Shown: positions 42,984 to 50,961, counted from the stretch's first letter. The stretch: 64,000 nt of DNA from Curtobacterium flaccumfaciens (GCF_013359815.1 NZ_JABMCF010000036.1:400781-464780), one strand, 5' to 3'. The notes: generated by a model not told the origin, from the sequence alone. Numbers and translations: made by a program.

Positions 42984-43414
42984 GAGCGGGCCTCGCGCGC
43001 CGCACACATCAGGGCGACCAGCAGCACCAGCCCCGAGGTGATGCCCGACCAGAGCACCGAGCCGTGCACCCACCCGACCACGGCGATCGCCGCCAGGTAG
43101 GTGACAGCCCAGCTTGCGATGTAGACGGTCCAGCGGCGGCTCCGGGCGAAGGCCGAGCGGCCGCGGATGCTCACCATGAAGAACACCACCAGGGCGAACA
43201 GGGCCACGAGGGTGCCGACGTAGACGGCGGCGAACGCGTCCCCGGTCGTGAGCCCCATGCCGAGCGTGCCGAGCGACGTCGCGACGCCGAGCGCGGTGAT
43301 GAACGTGACGTACGGCCAGCGGACGGCGTCGTGCGCACGTCGGCCGATCCGGTCCGCCTGGTCGAGCAGTCGGGCCGCCTCGGCGGGTCCGGGTCGTGCG
43401 GTGGTGTCCTCCAT
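42980..43414 (-). CDS. Four-helix membrane protein, 144 aa, regulator partner
   Basis: Four hydrophobic helices after a 35-residue cytoplasmic N-terminus; no recognised motif. GAGGGG lies before the ATG at 43414, which is preferred over an in-frame upstream ATG lying inside the operator repeats. Small membrane proteins encoded with this kind of winged-helix regulator are widespread in actinobacteria; a sensing or anti-regulator role is speculation. Confidence 0.72.
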   Translation of the reverse strand: MEDTTARPGPAEAARLLDQADRIGRRAHDAVRWPYVTFITALGVATSLGTLGMGLTTGDAFAAVYVGTLVALFALVVFFMVSIRGRSAFARSRRWTVYIASWAVTYLAAIAVVGWVHGSVLWSGITSGLVLLVALMCAAREARS

Positions 43415-43442
43415 GGTGTCCCCTCTCGTTGACACCAGTGTT

Positions 43443-43475
43443 GCAAGTACTTTCCAGTTTGGCAAGTACTTTCCA
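43443..43475. promoter_or_regulatory. Twin operator GCAAGTACTTTCCA
   Basis: Two identical 14-mers at 43443-43456 and 43462-43475, 19 bases apart, each with the palindromic core AAGTACTT. They lie 29 bases upstream of the membrane gene start, in its promoter. Confidence 0.65.
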
Positions 43476-43498
43476 AACCGGAGAAATTGCCGCCGCGC

Positions 43499-44131
43499 TC
43501 AGACGCGGACGGGTGCCTCGTCGAGGTCCCACGACGGGACGGCATGCCGCTTCCAGCCCTGGCGCAGGGTGTTCGCCGCGCGGTCGAACTCCACCAGGAC
43601 GTCGATGTACGGGCGGACCAGCATCTGGATCTGCAGCCCCTCGTACACGGCGAGCAGCTGGGTCGCAGCCTGGTACGCGGGGATGCCGGCCTCTTCCGAG
43701 CCCTTGTCGAAGTCGCGCTGCAGCCCGACGGTCAGCTGCTCGGCGTACTCCTCGAACCGCTTGCGGAACAGTTCGGCAAACCCCGACTCCGAGCTGGCCA
43801 CGGTGATCAGCCCGGCGAGCACCCGGACGAGCCCGGGGTCGGCGACGTCCTCGGCCAGGGTCAGACGGACGTGCTCGATCGTGCACGTGGGCGGGTTCTT
43901 CCGCCGGGTCCCCCGCAGCTGCGCCCACCGGTCGTAGGTGACCAGGAGCAGGGCGTGCCAGGTCGGGAACAGCCGCTCGACGGTCTCGAGCGGGATACCG
44001 GCCACCTCGGCGACGACCGCCGCGTCCACGGTGTCGAACGGGTGCAGCCGGTAGGCACGGATGGCCGCGCGCACCGTGCGCTCTGCGAGGGACTCGTCGT
44101 CCTCGACGCGTTCGCCGTGCAGGGGTTCCAT
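43499..44131 (-). CDS. TetR-like regulator
   Basis: A 210-residue helical protein. The N-terminal AAIRAYRLHPFDTVDAAVVAEVAGIPLETVERLF is a divergent TetR HTH, followed by a ligand domain (FAELFRKRFEEYAEQL, AYQAATQLLAVYEGLQIQML). The start is ATG 44131; an in-frame ATG at 44149 is possible. No operator was identified nearby. Target unknown; it may act on the flanking pnuC or a distant gene. Confidence 0.75.
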   Translation of the reverse strand: MEPLHGERVEDDESLAERTVRAAIRAYRLHPFDTVDAAVVAEVAGIPLETVERLFPTWHALLLVTYDRWAQLRGTRRKNPPTCTIEHVRLTLAEDVADPGLVRVLAGLITVASSESGFAELFRKRFEEYAEQLTVGLQRDFDKGSEEAGIPAYQAATQLLAVYEGLQIQMLVRPYIDVLVEFDRAANTLRQGWKRHAVPSWDLDEAPVRV

Positions 44132-44221
44132 CCGACCATTGCAGCGCATTCCCGGCCGTTTGTCTCGTCCCAGAGCGGGGGCCGTGCTCCCGGCCGCGTC
44201 AGCGCGTCGTGATCACAGCGG

Positions 44222-44887
44222 TCAGCCGACGGTGACGGGCGCCGCCGGAGGCCGGACCCGCTGGCGCATCCACACGAAGAACCCGGTCAGGGTGAAGACG
44301 CCGTAGAAGACGTACATCAACCCGGAGGCGTAGTACCCGGCGGAGAACAGCAGCGGCACGCCGACCAGGTCGACCGCCACCCAGATGAGCCAGAACTCGA
44401 CCCACCCCTTCGCCATGCCGTACGTGGCGAGCAGCGATCCGACGAAGATCCACGCGTCGCTCCACACCGGCTCGTACGACCCGAGCGCGCGGAAGACGGG
44501 GGTCAGCAGGGCGGTGCCACCGACCATGCCGACGACGAGCAGCAGACGGGTCCGCCAGGAGGCCCAGCGCGGGTCGATCACGGTCGTCGCGTCCTCGGGG
44601 CGGTGCGTCCACCGGTACCAGCCGTAGATGCTCACGATGATGAACATGACCTGGCGGCCAGCCTGCCCGAGCAGGTTGACGGGGTTCGGGGTGTCGAAGA
44701 GCGCACCCATGAAGACGGTGAAGAGCAGGGCGTTGCCAACCAGTCCGACCGGCCAGGCCCAGACCTTCCGGCGCATGCCACCGAGGGCACTGAGCAGCCC
44801 GAAGACGTTGCCGATCACCTCGCGCCAGAGCACCGTCTGGTCGCCGATGACGATCTGCGCGTCGAACAACCAGCGCACGATGTCCAT
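44222..44887 (-). CDS. pnuC: Nicotinamide riboside transporter PnuC
   Basis: A 221-residue seven-helix vitamin transporter. The PnuC signature is seen in VIGNVFGLLSALGGMRRKVWAWPVG and in the Trp-rich IYGWYRW region; substrate-site residues lie in KGWVEFWLIWVAVDLVG. It imports nicotinamide riboside for NAD synthesis by facilitated diffusion. GAGGAGGG precedes the ATG at 44887. The upstream region has a large dyad (44973). Confidence 0.88.
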   Translation of the reverse strand: MDIVRWLFDAQIVIGDQTVLWREVIGNVFGLLSALGGMRRKVWAWPVGLVGNALLFTVFMGALFDTPNPVNLLGQAGRQVMFIIVSIYGWYRWTHRPEDATTVIDPRWASWRTRLLLVVGMVGGTALLTPVFRALGSYEPVWSDAWIFVGSLLATYGMAKGWVEFWLIWVAVDLVGVPLLFSAGYYASGLMYVFYGVFTLTGFFVWMRQRVRPPAAPVTVG

Positions 44888-44972
44888 GGGCCCTCCTCGT
44901 TTCCGGACGGTGCAACGACTCGGTGCGTACCGGCATTCCTTCTGGGATCGCTCCGCCCACGCGAAGCGCACA

Positions 44973-45035
44973 CCCAGAAACAGGGGTACAAATCATGTCC
45001 TCCCTAGCGGGGACAAAAATGACCCCTGTTCTGGG
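44973..45035. promoter_or_regulatory. 63-bp imperfect dyad upstream of pnuC
   Basis: CCCAGAAACAGGGGT (44973-44987) pairs with ACCCCTGTTCTGGG (45022-45035), one bulge. Inside, TGTCC (44996-45000) pairs with GGACA (45011-45015). The stretch is A+T-richer than its surroundings. It may be a regulator site (an NAD-responsive repressor would suit pnuC) or an RNA structure in the pnuC leader. The rest of 44888-45280 holds the plus-strand promoter and a long leader, no gene. Confidence 0.5.
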
Positions 45036-45059
45036 GTCCGGGTGAACGCTCGTTCTCAC

Positions 45060-45088
45060 TTGTCGGCACTTTGGGGGACAGCTAACGT
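45060..45088 (+). promoter_or_regulatory. Promoter of the surface-protein cluster
   Basis: TTGTCG (45060-45065), 17 bases, TAACGT (45083-45088). The start codon is at 45281, leaving a leader of roughly 185 bases that contains the hairpin CCCACCGG/CCGGTGGG (45207-45241). Confidence 0.5.
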
Positions 45089-45280
45089 CGTCACCAGAGC
45101 GAGTCCAGCCCGCCCGAGCAGCAGCACATGCGCTCCGAGGCCCGGCGACCGTTCTCGGCACCGGTCAGCCGCGACCCCCTCCAACCACTGGGTCGATGAC
45201 AACCTCCCCACCGGACACGACGCCCGAATGTCCCCGGTGGGCTTCAGCGTGCCCCGAGCACGCAGGAACGGAACCACCCC

Positions 45281-45835
45281 ATGCACAAGATCGTCACCGG
45301 TGCCATCGCCGGCGCAGCAGGCGTCGCACTCCTCCTCGGCGGTGCGGGCACGTTCGCCCTCTGGAACGCCAGCGCCTCGAGCGCCGCGTCCGCCGTGAGC
45401 GCCGGCACCCTGACGCTGAGCGCCAACAACGACGGCGCGTGGACGGACATCACGAACGGTCGTGCCACCGCGATCGACCCGACGAAGGCCCTGATGGTCC
45501 CGGGCAACACGTTCCAGTTCACCCAGACGCTGAACATCGGCGCGACCGGCCAGGACCTCAAGGCGAACCTGACCTACGCCAACCAGAGCATCACCGGTGA
45601 CGCCGCGCTGCTCGCCGCCACGACGAAGACGCTGGCCGTCACGTCGACGAGCGCCTCGGTCGTGCAGTCCTCGTCGAACTCGAACACCTTCGTGGTCTCG
45701 CCGTCCTCGTCCACGTCGACCGTCAAGGTCGTCTTCACGGTGACGCTCCCCTCGTCGGCGACCACCGGTCAGGGCGGCTCGATCAACCTCAGCGCGCTGG
45801 CCTTCACGCTGACCCAGACCGCGATCGGTTCCTGA
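45281..45835 (+). CDS. Surface protein 1 with alternate (SipW/TasA-type) signal peptide
   Basis: A 184-residue exported protein. The N-terminus MHKIVTGAIAGAAGVALLLG followed by GAGTFALWNAS is the alternate signal-peptide type cut by SipW-like peptidases. The mature part is Ser/Thr/Ala-rich, beta-strand-like, and without Cys, as in TasA/camelysin-like proteins. The next two genes encode proteins with the same N-terminal design and the fourth a fitting peptidase. A filament or coat subunit is possible. The ribosome site is weak (AGGAACGG). Confidence 0.8.
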   Translation: MHKIVTGAIAGAAGVALLLGGAGTFALWNASASSAASAVSAGTLTLSANNDGAWTDITNGRATAIDPTKALMVPGNTFQFTQTLNIGATGQDLKANLTYANQSITGDAALLAATTKTLAVTSTSASVVQSSSNSNTFVVSPSSSTSTVKVVFTVTLPSSATTGQGGSINLSALAFTLTQTAIGS

Positions 45836-45880
45836 TCCCCCGATCGCACCCCACCGACCACGACGACCAGGAGCACGCAC

Positions 45881-46459
45881 ATGACCGCCACACCGCGGAC
45901 GACGGGACGCCACCGCGCAGCCCGACGGTACCGCTGGGTGTGGCCGGTCGCGATCGCCCTGGTCGTCGCGGTCGGAACAGCACTCCTCGGCGCCGGCGGC
46001 ACGTACGCCCTCTGGAACGGGACCGCCAGCACGGCCAGCACAACGGTGCGCTCCGCCACGGCGACCATCACGGTCGGCAGCACCACGGCGATGAACACCG
46101 CGGTCCTCGGGCCGGGCACGAGCACCACCGGCACCTTCACGGTGCGGAACACCGGGTCGATCCCCATGTCGATGCGCGTCACGACGACTGCCTCGAAGTC
46201 GTCCGTCGCGGCGGCGACCGGTGAACTGACGCTCCACCTCGCGATGGTGTCCTCGGCCGCGAAGTGCGTGCCCGGGCTCACCGGTACGAGCGGTCGGCTC
46301 GCCACCTTCGACACCGGCTCCGGCTCCTTCACCCTGCCGGCCGGGGGCAGCGGGATCGCGTGCCTCGAGATGGCCCTCGACGCCGACGCCCCGCAGACCG
46401 TCGCCGGCGCCACCACCGACTTCACCCTCACCGTCACCGGAACGCAGGTCTCCGCATGA
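45881..46459 (+). CDS. Surface protein 2 with alternate signal peptide
   Basis: A 192-residue exported protein. A basic N-region and a long hydrophobic segment end in GAGGTYALWNGTAS, parallel to protein 1. The mature part is Thr/Ser-rich beta sandwich-like (GTSTTGTFTVRNTGSIPMSM) with two Cys (AAKCVPG and GIACLEM), likely a disulfide. AGGAG precedes the ATG. The stop overlaps the next start (ATGA). Confidence 0.8.
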   Translation: MTATPRTTGRHRAARRYRWVWPVAIALVVAVGTALLGAGGTYALWNGTASTASTTVRSATATITVGSTTAMNTAVLGPGTSTTGTFTVRNTGSIPMSMRVTTTASKSSVAAATGELTLHLAMVSSAAKCVPGLTGTSGRLATFDTGSGSFTLPAGGSGIACLEMALDADAPQTVAGATTDFTLTVTGTQVSA

Positions 46460-47352
46460 ACCGCCGCCTCCGGCTCCTCGTCGCCGTGCTCCTCACCGCC
46501 GTCTTCGTCGGCGGCACCTCGAGCGCCGCGTGGGCACTGTGGAGCGCGTCGGGCACCACCGCGGCGAGCACCACGGTCGGCACGGTGGCGGCGTCGATCA
46601 GCGGCACGAGCGCCCTCACCACGGCGTTCTCGTCGAGCGTCACCTCGACGACGAAGCCGATCACCCTGACCGACACGGGCACCCTCGCCGGCACCGCCAC
46701 CACCACGGTCTCCGTCGTGTCCGGCAGCTCGACCGCACTCGCCAAGGCGGTCACCGTCGTCGCCTGGCCGGTCGCCTCGACCGCGGGCTGCACCACGAGC
46801 ACGGCCGTCGGCACGGGGTCCGTCACCGGCACCTGGGCGTCGCTGCCGAGCATGAGCGCGAAGCTGGCCGCTGGCGCCTCCGCCGTCTGGTGCACCCGCA
46901 GCACCCTGCAGTCGTCGGCCCCGGCCGGCTCGACCGCCAAGGTGAACGTCAACCTCACCGTCACGAGCGGCACCTGGACCTCGGGTGTCGTCGCCGGCGG
47001 CTTCACCCTGACCACGCCGGCAGCGACCGTCGACACCACCCCCTCGCTGGTCTGCACCGACCACGGCGGCTGGTACGTCGAGATCCGGTGGGACGCCGCG
47101 AACCGGCCGATGGACACCTGGTACGGCGCGTTCGTCGGCTCGACCCCGGTCGGGCAGAAGGCGCAGGACTACTCCGCGTTCATCACGATCGCGCCGCCGG
47201 ACGTCCCCGCGAGCGCCGGCACCGCTGGCACGCTGACCGTCACCGTCAAGGTGCTCGACAGCGCCGGCAACCCCACGAGCACCGTCGCGGGCACCGGCAA
47301 GGTCACGCTCTTCACGCAGGACAACGGAGCGGCGATCCGATGCGGCGCATGA
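46456..47352 (+). CDS. Surface protein 3 with alternate signal peptide
   Basis: A 298-residue exported protein. Signal region MNRRLRLLVAVLLTAVFVGG, then SSAAWALWSASG at the presumed cleavage region. Two Thr/Ser-rich modules follow: a TasA-like part to about residue 190 and a C-terminal domain with WYVEIRWDAANRPMDTW, ending with Cys near the terminus (AAIRCGA), perhaps bonded to CTDHGG. No LPXTG or membrane anchor. Its larger size suggests a tip, base or adhesin role relative to proteins 1 and 2 (speculative). Confidence 0.77.
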   Translation: MNRRLRLLVAVLLTAVFVGGTSSAAWALWSASGTTAASTTVGTVAASISGTSALTTAFSSSVTSTTKPITLTDTGTLAGTATTTVSVVSGSSTALAKAVTVVAWPVASTAGCTTSTAVGTGSVTGTWASLPSMSAKLAAGASAVWCTRSTLQSSAPAGSTAKVNVNLTVTSGTWTSGVVAGGFTLTTPAATVDTTPSLVCTDHGGWYVEIRWDAANRPMDTWYGAFVGSTPVGQKAQDYSAFITIAPPDVPASAGTAGTLTVTVKVLDSAGNPTSTVAGTGKVTLFTQDNGAAIRCGA

Positions 47353-48152
47353 GCACCCCCACCCCGCGCTCCGGCTGGCGCGCCGTCGTCCACGCCGTCG
47401 TGCTCGGTCTCAGTACCGGACTCCTGCTGCTCGTCGCGGCCCTGGCGGTCGTGCTGATCGTCGTGCCGAAGGCCACCGGCTCGATGCCACTCACCGTCCT
47501 GACGCAGTCGATGGAGCCGACACTGCCGCCGGGGACCCTGCTCGTGGTCCGTCCGACCCCGATCGACGACATCCGGGTCGGCGACGTCGTGACCTACCAG
47601 ATCGTGTCCGGCCAGCCCGCGGTCGTCAGCCACCGCGTGGTCTCGGTGTCGTCGTCGTCGGACGGCGAGCGGACCTTCGTGCTCAAGGGCGACAACAACG
47701 CCGAGGCCGACCCGGCACCGGTCACCGCCGTGCAGATCCGTGGCGTGGTCTGGTACTCCGTGCCGGAGATCGGCATCGTCAACCAGGTCGTCAACGGGTC
47801 GCGGAGCTGGCTCATCCCCGCGGTCGCCGGCGTGCTCCTGACGTACGGGGCAGTGATGATGACGGCGGGCTTCGTGAGCGCCGCACGTCGTCGACGCGCT
47901 GGCACGAGCCGCGCCGGCACGAGCCGCGCCGGCACCAGCCACGGACGCCGCAGCGCAGCGCACCACGTCGAGCGGACCACCACCGAGAACACGACCACCA
48001 CCCGGTCTAGGCTCAGTGGACGTGACGGACGGAGTGCAGCGGGCGCGGGAGCTCCTCGACGCAGCGGCCCGACGGCTCCGCGCCGCGGACGTCCCGGACG
48101 AAGCACTCGGCGAGTACGTGCAGCCGAAGGCCGTCCTCGGGATCCGTCGTGA
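47349..48152 (+). CDS. sipW: ER/SipW-type signal peptidase I
   Basis: A 267-residue membrane protease. One helix at residues 13-40, catalytic Ser54 in TQSMEPTLPPG, catalytic His95 in VSHRVV replacing the Lys of ordinary bacterial enzymes, and GDNN with Asp115; a second helix is near residues 155-178. This is the type that processes alternate signal peptides. An ATG at 47340 is an alternative start. Residues 184-198 are three AGTSR-type repeats (15-bp DNA repeats). The last 44 codons overlap the next gene in another frame, which is unusual. Confidence 0.85.
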   Translation: MSTPTPRSGWRAVVHAVVLGLSTGLLLLVAALAVVLIVVPKATGSMPLTVLTQSMEPTLPPGTLLVVRPTPIDDIRVGDVVTYQIVSGQPAVVSHRVVSVSSSSDGERTFVLKGDNNAEADPAPVTAVQIRGVVWYSVPEIGIVNQVVNGSRSWLIPAVAGVLLTYGAVMMTAGFVSAARRRRAGTSRAGTSRAGTSHGRRSAAHHVERTTTENTTTTRSRLSGRDGRSAAGAGAPRRSGPTAPRRGRPGRSTRRVRAAEGRPRDPS

Positions 48153-48549
48153 CCCGACCATGCGACCCCTCGGCCGGGTGTGGCGGGTCGGAGCACTCCT
48201 GATCGGGTCGTCCCCCGAGACCGCCGGCCGTGTCTGGGCCACCGGGTCGATCACCCGTGTCACCGAACCCGGTCGGTCGCAGTACCAGTCGGTCTCCGCC
48301 GAGGTCCGTCGCGCCTACCGCGCCGCCGCCGCGAAGGGGCACTTCAGCGCCGGTGACACGGTGAACCACGGCGCCGTCCCGATCCCCGTCGACGACTCCC
48401 TGGTCGGCGCCGAGGGCGTGCTCGTCGTCATCGACGACGTGCCGTTGGTCCGGTGGTCCCCGACCGCCGGCGCCGCGGTCCCCCTCGCCGACTACCTGGA
48501 CGACCGCGTCGGGCTGCTCGTCGATCCCCCACGGGGCGCGACCGACTGA
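48022..48549 (+). CDS. Conserved-looking protein of unknown function, 175 aa
   Basis: Unrecognised. A soluble protein beginning TDGVQRARELLDAAARRLRA, with a central VGALLIGSSPETAGRVWATG and beta-rich C-terminus; no signal or helix. TAGGCT (48008-48013) lies eight bases before the GTG at 48022; another GTG at 48016 is too near the box. It overlaps the signal-peptidase frame by 131 bases, and its own codon use is the more normal of the two in the overlap. Its place behind the surface cluster may be incidental, since it has its own promoter. Confidence 0.65.
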   Translation: MTDGVQRARELLDAAARRLRAADVPDEALGEYVQPKAVLGIRRDPTMRPLGRVWRVGALLIGSSPETAGRVWATGSITRVTEPGRSQYQSVSAEVRRAYRAAAAKGHFSAGDTVNHGAVPIPVDDSLVGAEGVLVVIDDVPLVRWSPTAGAAVPLADYLDDRVGLLVDPPRGATD

Positions 48550-48612
48550 GGCGGCCAGCGGCCACGGAATCGCACGGTGCGGGGGTTCGTCATGCGGTGC
48601 CGGTTCACCCCA

Positions 48613-48963
48613 CCCGTGCGAACTTGCCCGCACCGTGCCCCGCCACGACCTCGCACCGAGCCACCTCCGCCACCCCGACCCACGAACCCCGCACCGTGCG
48701 GCTCCGGGCGAGCCCCAAGGACGCGACCACGGAGCCGCACCGTGCCGGGTTCGTCATGCGTGCCGGCTCCCCGCGCATGCGCACGGTGCAGCGGCGGCGA
48801 CTCCGTGCGCGTTCCCGCTCCCGGTGCGAGCTCGTGCCCAGAGCCTCGCAACCGCACCGTGCCGGATCTCCTGACCCGTGCGAGCTTGCCCGCCCCGTGC
48901 CCCACCACGACCCCGCACCGAGCCACCTCCACCGCCCCCACTGACGAACCCAGCACCGTGCGG
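48613..48963. repeat. Duplicated 90-bp non-coding block within a 585-bp gene-free stretch
   Basis: 48613-48702 and 48875-48963 are imperfect direct copies, both running from CCCGTGCGA-CTTGCCCG through CTCGCACCGAGCCACCTCC-like sequence to GCACCGTGCGGC, 262 bases apart. The word GCACCGTGC or its complement recurs about ten times in 48550-49134, and CCACCGGCCACCCG is tandem near 49007-49034. No frame in the stretch has protein character. Confidence 0.65.
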
Positions 48964-49122
48964 CCCGCCCTGCATCCCGCACCGTGCGTCCCGGCACCCG
49001 AACCCGCCACCGGCCACCCGCCACCGGCCACCCGCACCCCGCAGCCCGTCCGCCGGACGCGATCCGGGCCTCCAGTCCGACCGGACCGACCACGCGTCTG
49101 TCGTGACGTCACCCGGTCCCGA

Positions 49123-49128
49123 TAGTGT
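49123..49128 (+). promoter_or_regulatory. -10 box TAGTGT, leaderless start of acetyltransferase gene
   Basis: TAGTGT, six bases, GTG at 49135. Confidence 0.5.
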
Positions 49129-49134
49129 CGGAAC

Positions 49135-50454
49135 GTGAGCAACGAGGCATTCGACGACCGCTACGAGCTGCGCGAGTTCGCGCCCGGGACGGACGACAAG
49201 GGGGCACCGAACGCCGAGACGGCAGCGTGGATGCAGGCCGTCGGGATGGGCTTCCACGAAGCCGACCCCGACGCCGAGGGCGCAGCCCGCATGGCGTCGC
49301 ACTTCATCGCCGACGAAGAGACGTTCCTCGGGGTCTACGTGCGCGAGCCGTTCCCGGGGTCCGTCGACGAGACGTGGCCGGCCGGCACCTTCACGTGGTT
49401 CCGCAAGGCGCTGAGCTGGGGCGACGGGACCTCCGTCGACACGCAGGCGATCTCCGCGGTCACCGTCCGCCCGACCGAGCGTCGCCGCGGCATCCTGCGC
49501 CGGATGATGACGCACGCGCTCGAGCGCGGGGTCGCCGAGGGCTACGCCGTCGCGTCGCTGACCGCGTCCGAGGGCACCATCTACCGCCGCTTCGGCTTCG
49601 GCTGCGCCATCCGCGAGCGTGCCGTGCACGTCCGCCGCGAGCGCGCGCTCCCCCTGCTCGCCCCGACCTCCGGCACGGTGTCGGTCGTCACGCCGCAGTG
49701 GCTGGCCGACGGCCCGGGCAAGGCGGTCTTCGACCGGTTCCACGTCCGCACCCCGGGCTCGATGGTCCGCAACACCGGCACCTGGCCGATCGCATTCGGC
49801 CTGCTCGGCCACGACGGGCAGAAGGCGAAGGACGTCCGTGCGGCGGTGCACCGTCCCGACGGCTCCGACGAGATCGACGGCTACGTGACCTGGCGCGTCA
49901 AGGAGGACCGCGGTTCCGACACCGCGCTCGAGATCGTCGACCTGGTCTACGCGGACGACCAGGCCTACACCGCCCTGTGGGAGTTCCTGCTCTCGATCGA
50001 CCTCAACGACGTCGTGAAGTACAACCGCTCACGCCTCGACGACCCCATCGTCGCGGCGCTCGGTGACAACCGTGCGTACGACGTCGACCACGAAGAGGAC
50101 CACGTCTGGCTGCGCGTGCTCGACGTGCCGGCGGTGCTGACCTCGCGGCCGTTCGCCGTCGACGGGTCCCTGACACTCGGGGTCACCGACGCGCTCGGCT
50201 TCACCACCGGCGCGTACCGCCTCGACGTCCAGGAGGCCCGTGGCACCGTCACACGCATCGCCGACGACGTCGACGTGGCCGGGTCTGACCTCCAGCTCGA
50301 CGTCGCGGAACTCGGTGCGTTGCTGATCGGCTCGGTCTCCCCCGTCACGTTGGCGGCCTCGGGGCTCGTCCGCGCTGCGGACCCGGCGTCGGTGGAGCTG
50401 CTCCGCGCGATGCTGCTGCCGCCGCGGACGCCGCACGGCATCACGTACTTCTGA
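49135..50454 (+). CDS. Eis-like GNAT N-acetyltransferase
   Basis: A 439-residue member of the Eis family: an N-terminal GNAT domain with the acetyl-CoA loop VRPTERRRGILRRMM (about residues 109-123) and YRRFGFGCA, a second GNAT-like domain, and a C-terminal sterol-carrier-like domain. The chain ends ITYF; in Eis the terminal carboxylate is catalytic. Eis enzymes acetylate amines, including aminoglycosides and lysines; the substrate here is unknown. Leaderless GTG start. Confidence 0.87.
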   Translation: MSNEAFDDRYELREFAPGTDDKGAPNAETAAWMQAVGMGFHEADPDAEGAARMASHFIADEETFLGVYVREPFPGSVDETWPAGTFTWFRKALSWGDGTSVDTQAISAVTVRPTERRRGILRRMMTHALERGVAEGYAVASLTASEGTIYRRFGFGCAIRERAVHVRRERALPLLAPTSGTVSVVTPQWLADGPGKAVFDRFHVRTPGSMVRNTGTWPIAFGLLGHDGQKAKDVRAAVHRPDGSDEIDGYVTWRVKEDRGSDTALEIVDLVYADDQAYTALWEFLLSIDLNDVVKYNRSRLDDPIVAALGDNRAYDVDHEEDHVWLRVLDVPAVLTSRPFAVDGSLTLGVTDALGFTTGAYRLDVQEARGTVTRIADDVDVAGSDLQLDVAELGALLIGSVSPVTLAASGLVRAADPASVELLRAMLLPPRTPHGITYF

Positions 50455-50921
50455 TGGACGTCGCCCGCGTGGTGGGGCGCGCACGTCAGGTCGTCTCCGT
50501 CCTGGCGTCCCCCACCCTGCGAGCGGCCGTGTTCTGCGGAGCCCCGGCCGACGACCGCACCCGGGCGGCCGTCGGCTCGTTCGACTGGGTCACCGACGAC
50601 GGCCCGGACGCGTCGGTGCTCGGCTGGACGTCACGCGAACTCCAGCGACTGCAGTCGCCGGCCGCGGTGCTCGAGTTCGACCGGATCGAGCGGATGCCGG
50701 TGAAGGACGTCGAACGACGTGCGCTGTCCGTCCGGATCGTCGAGCTCGTGTTCGAGCGACTCGGACCGGACCGAGCCGTTCCGGAGGCCGTCCTGAACGC
50801 GGCCGTCGGCATGTTCGCGACCGATGTCTCCGTCGTGCGCCGGGATGCCGTGGACCTCGGCGTCCTGACCCGCGCCGACGACGGTTCGGTCTACCGGTTG
50901 AGGGTCGACCGCCCGGCCTGA
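50454..50921 (+). CDS. DUF2087-like protein
   Basis: A 155-residue protein. The C-terminal half (VKDVERRALSVRIVELVFER, AVGMFATDVSVVRRDAVDLG, ending YRLRVDRPA) fits the DUF2087 pattern, a small helical domain often attached to winged-helix regulators. The N-terminal 60 residues resemble a degenerate wHTH. The ATG overlaps the acetyltransferase stop by one base, so they are co-translated. Possibly a regulator; uncertain. Confidence 0.7.
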   Translation: MDVARVVGRARQVVSVLASPTLRAAVFCGAPADDRTRAAVGSFDWVTDDGPDASVLGWTSRELQRLQSPAAVLEFDRIERMPVKDVERRALSVRIVELVFERLGPDRAVPEAVLNAAVGMFATDVSVVRRDAVDLGVLTRADDGSVYRLRVDRPA

Positions 50922-50961
50922 AGCTGCTGGCCGTTCCGCCTCGTGCGAGGGCGAGCGCTCT

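Noticed and set aside
44888..45280. Known riboswitch in the pnuC leader
   Set aside because: The dyad does not match any riboswitch consensus I can recognise by eye, so I list it only as an unexplained structure.
45196..45600. Plus-strand frame starting before surface protein 1
   Set aside because: Arg/His-rich shadow of surface protein 1 with no ribosome site.
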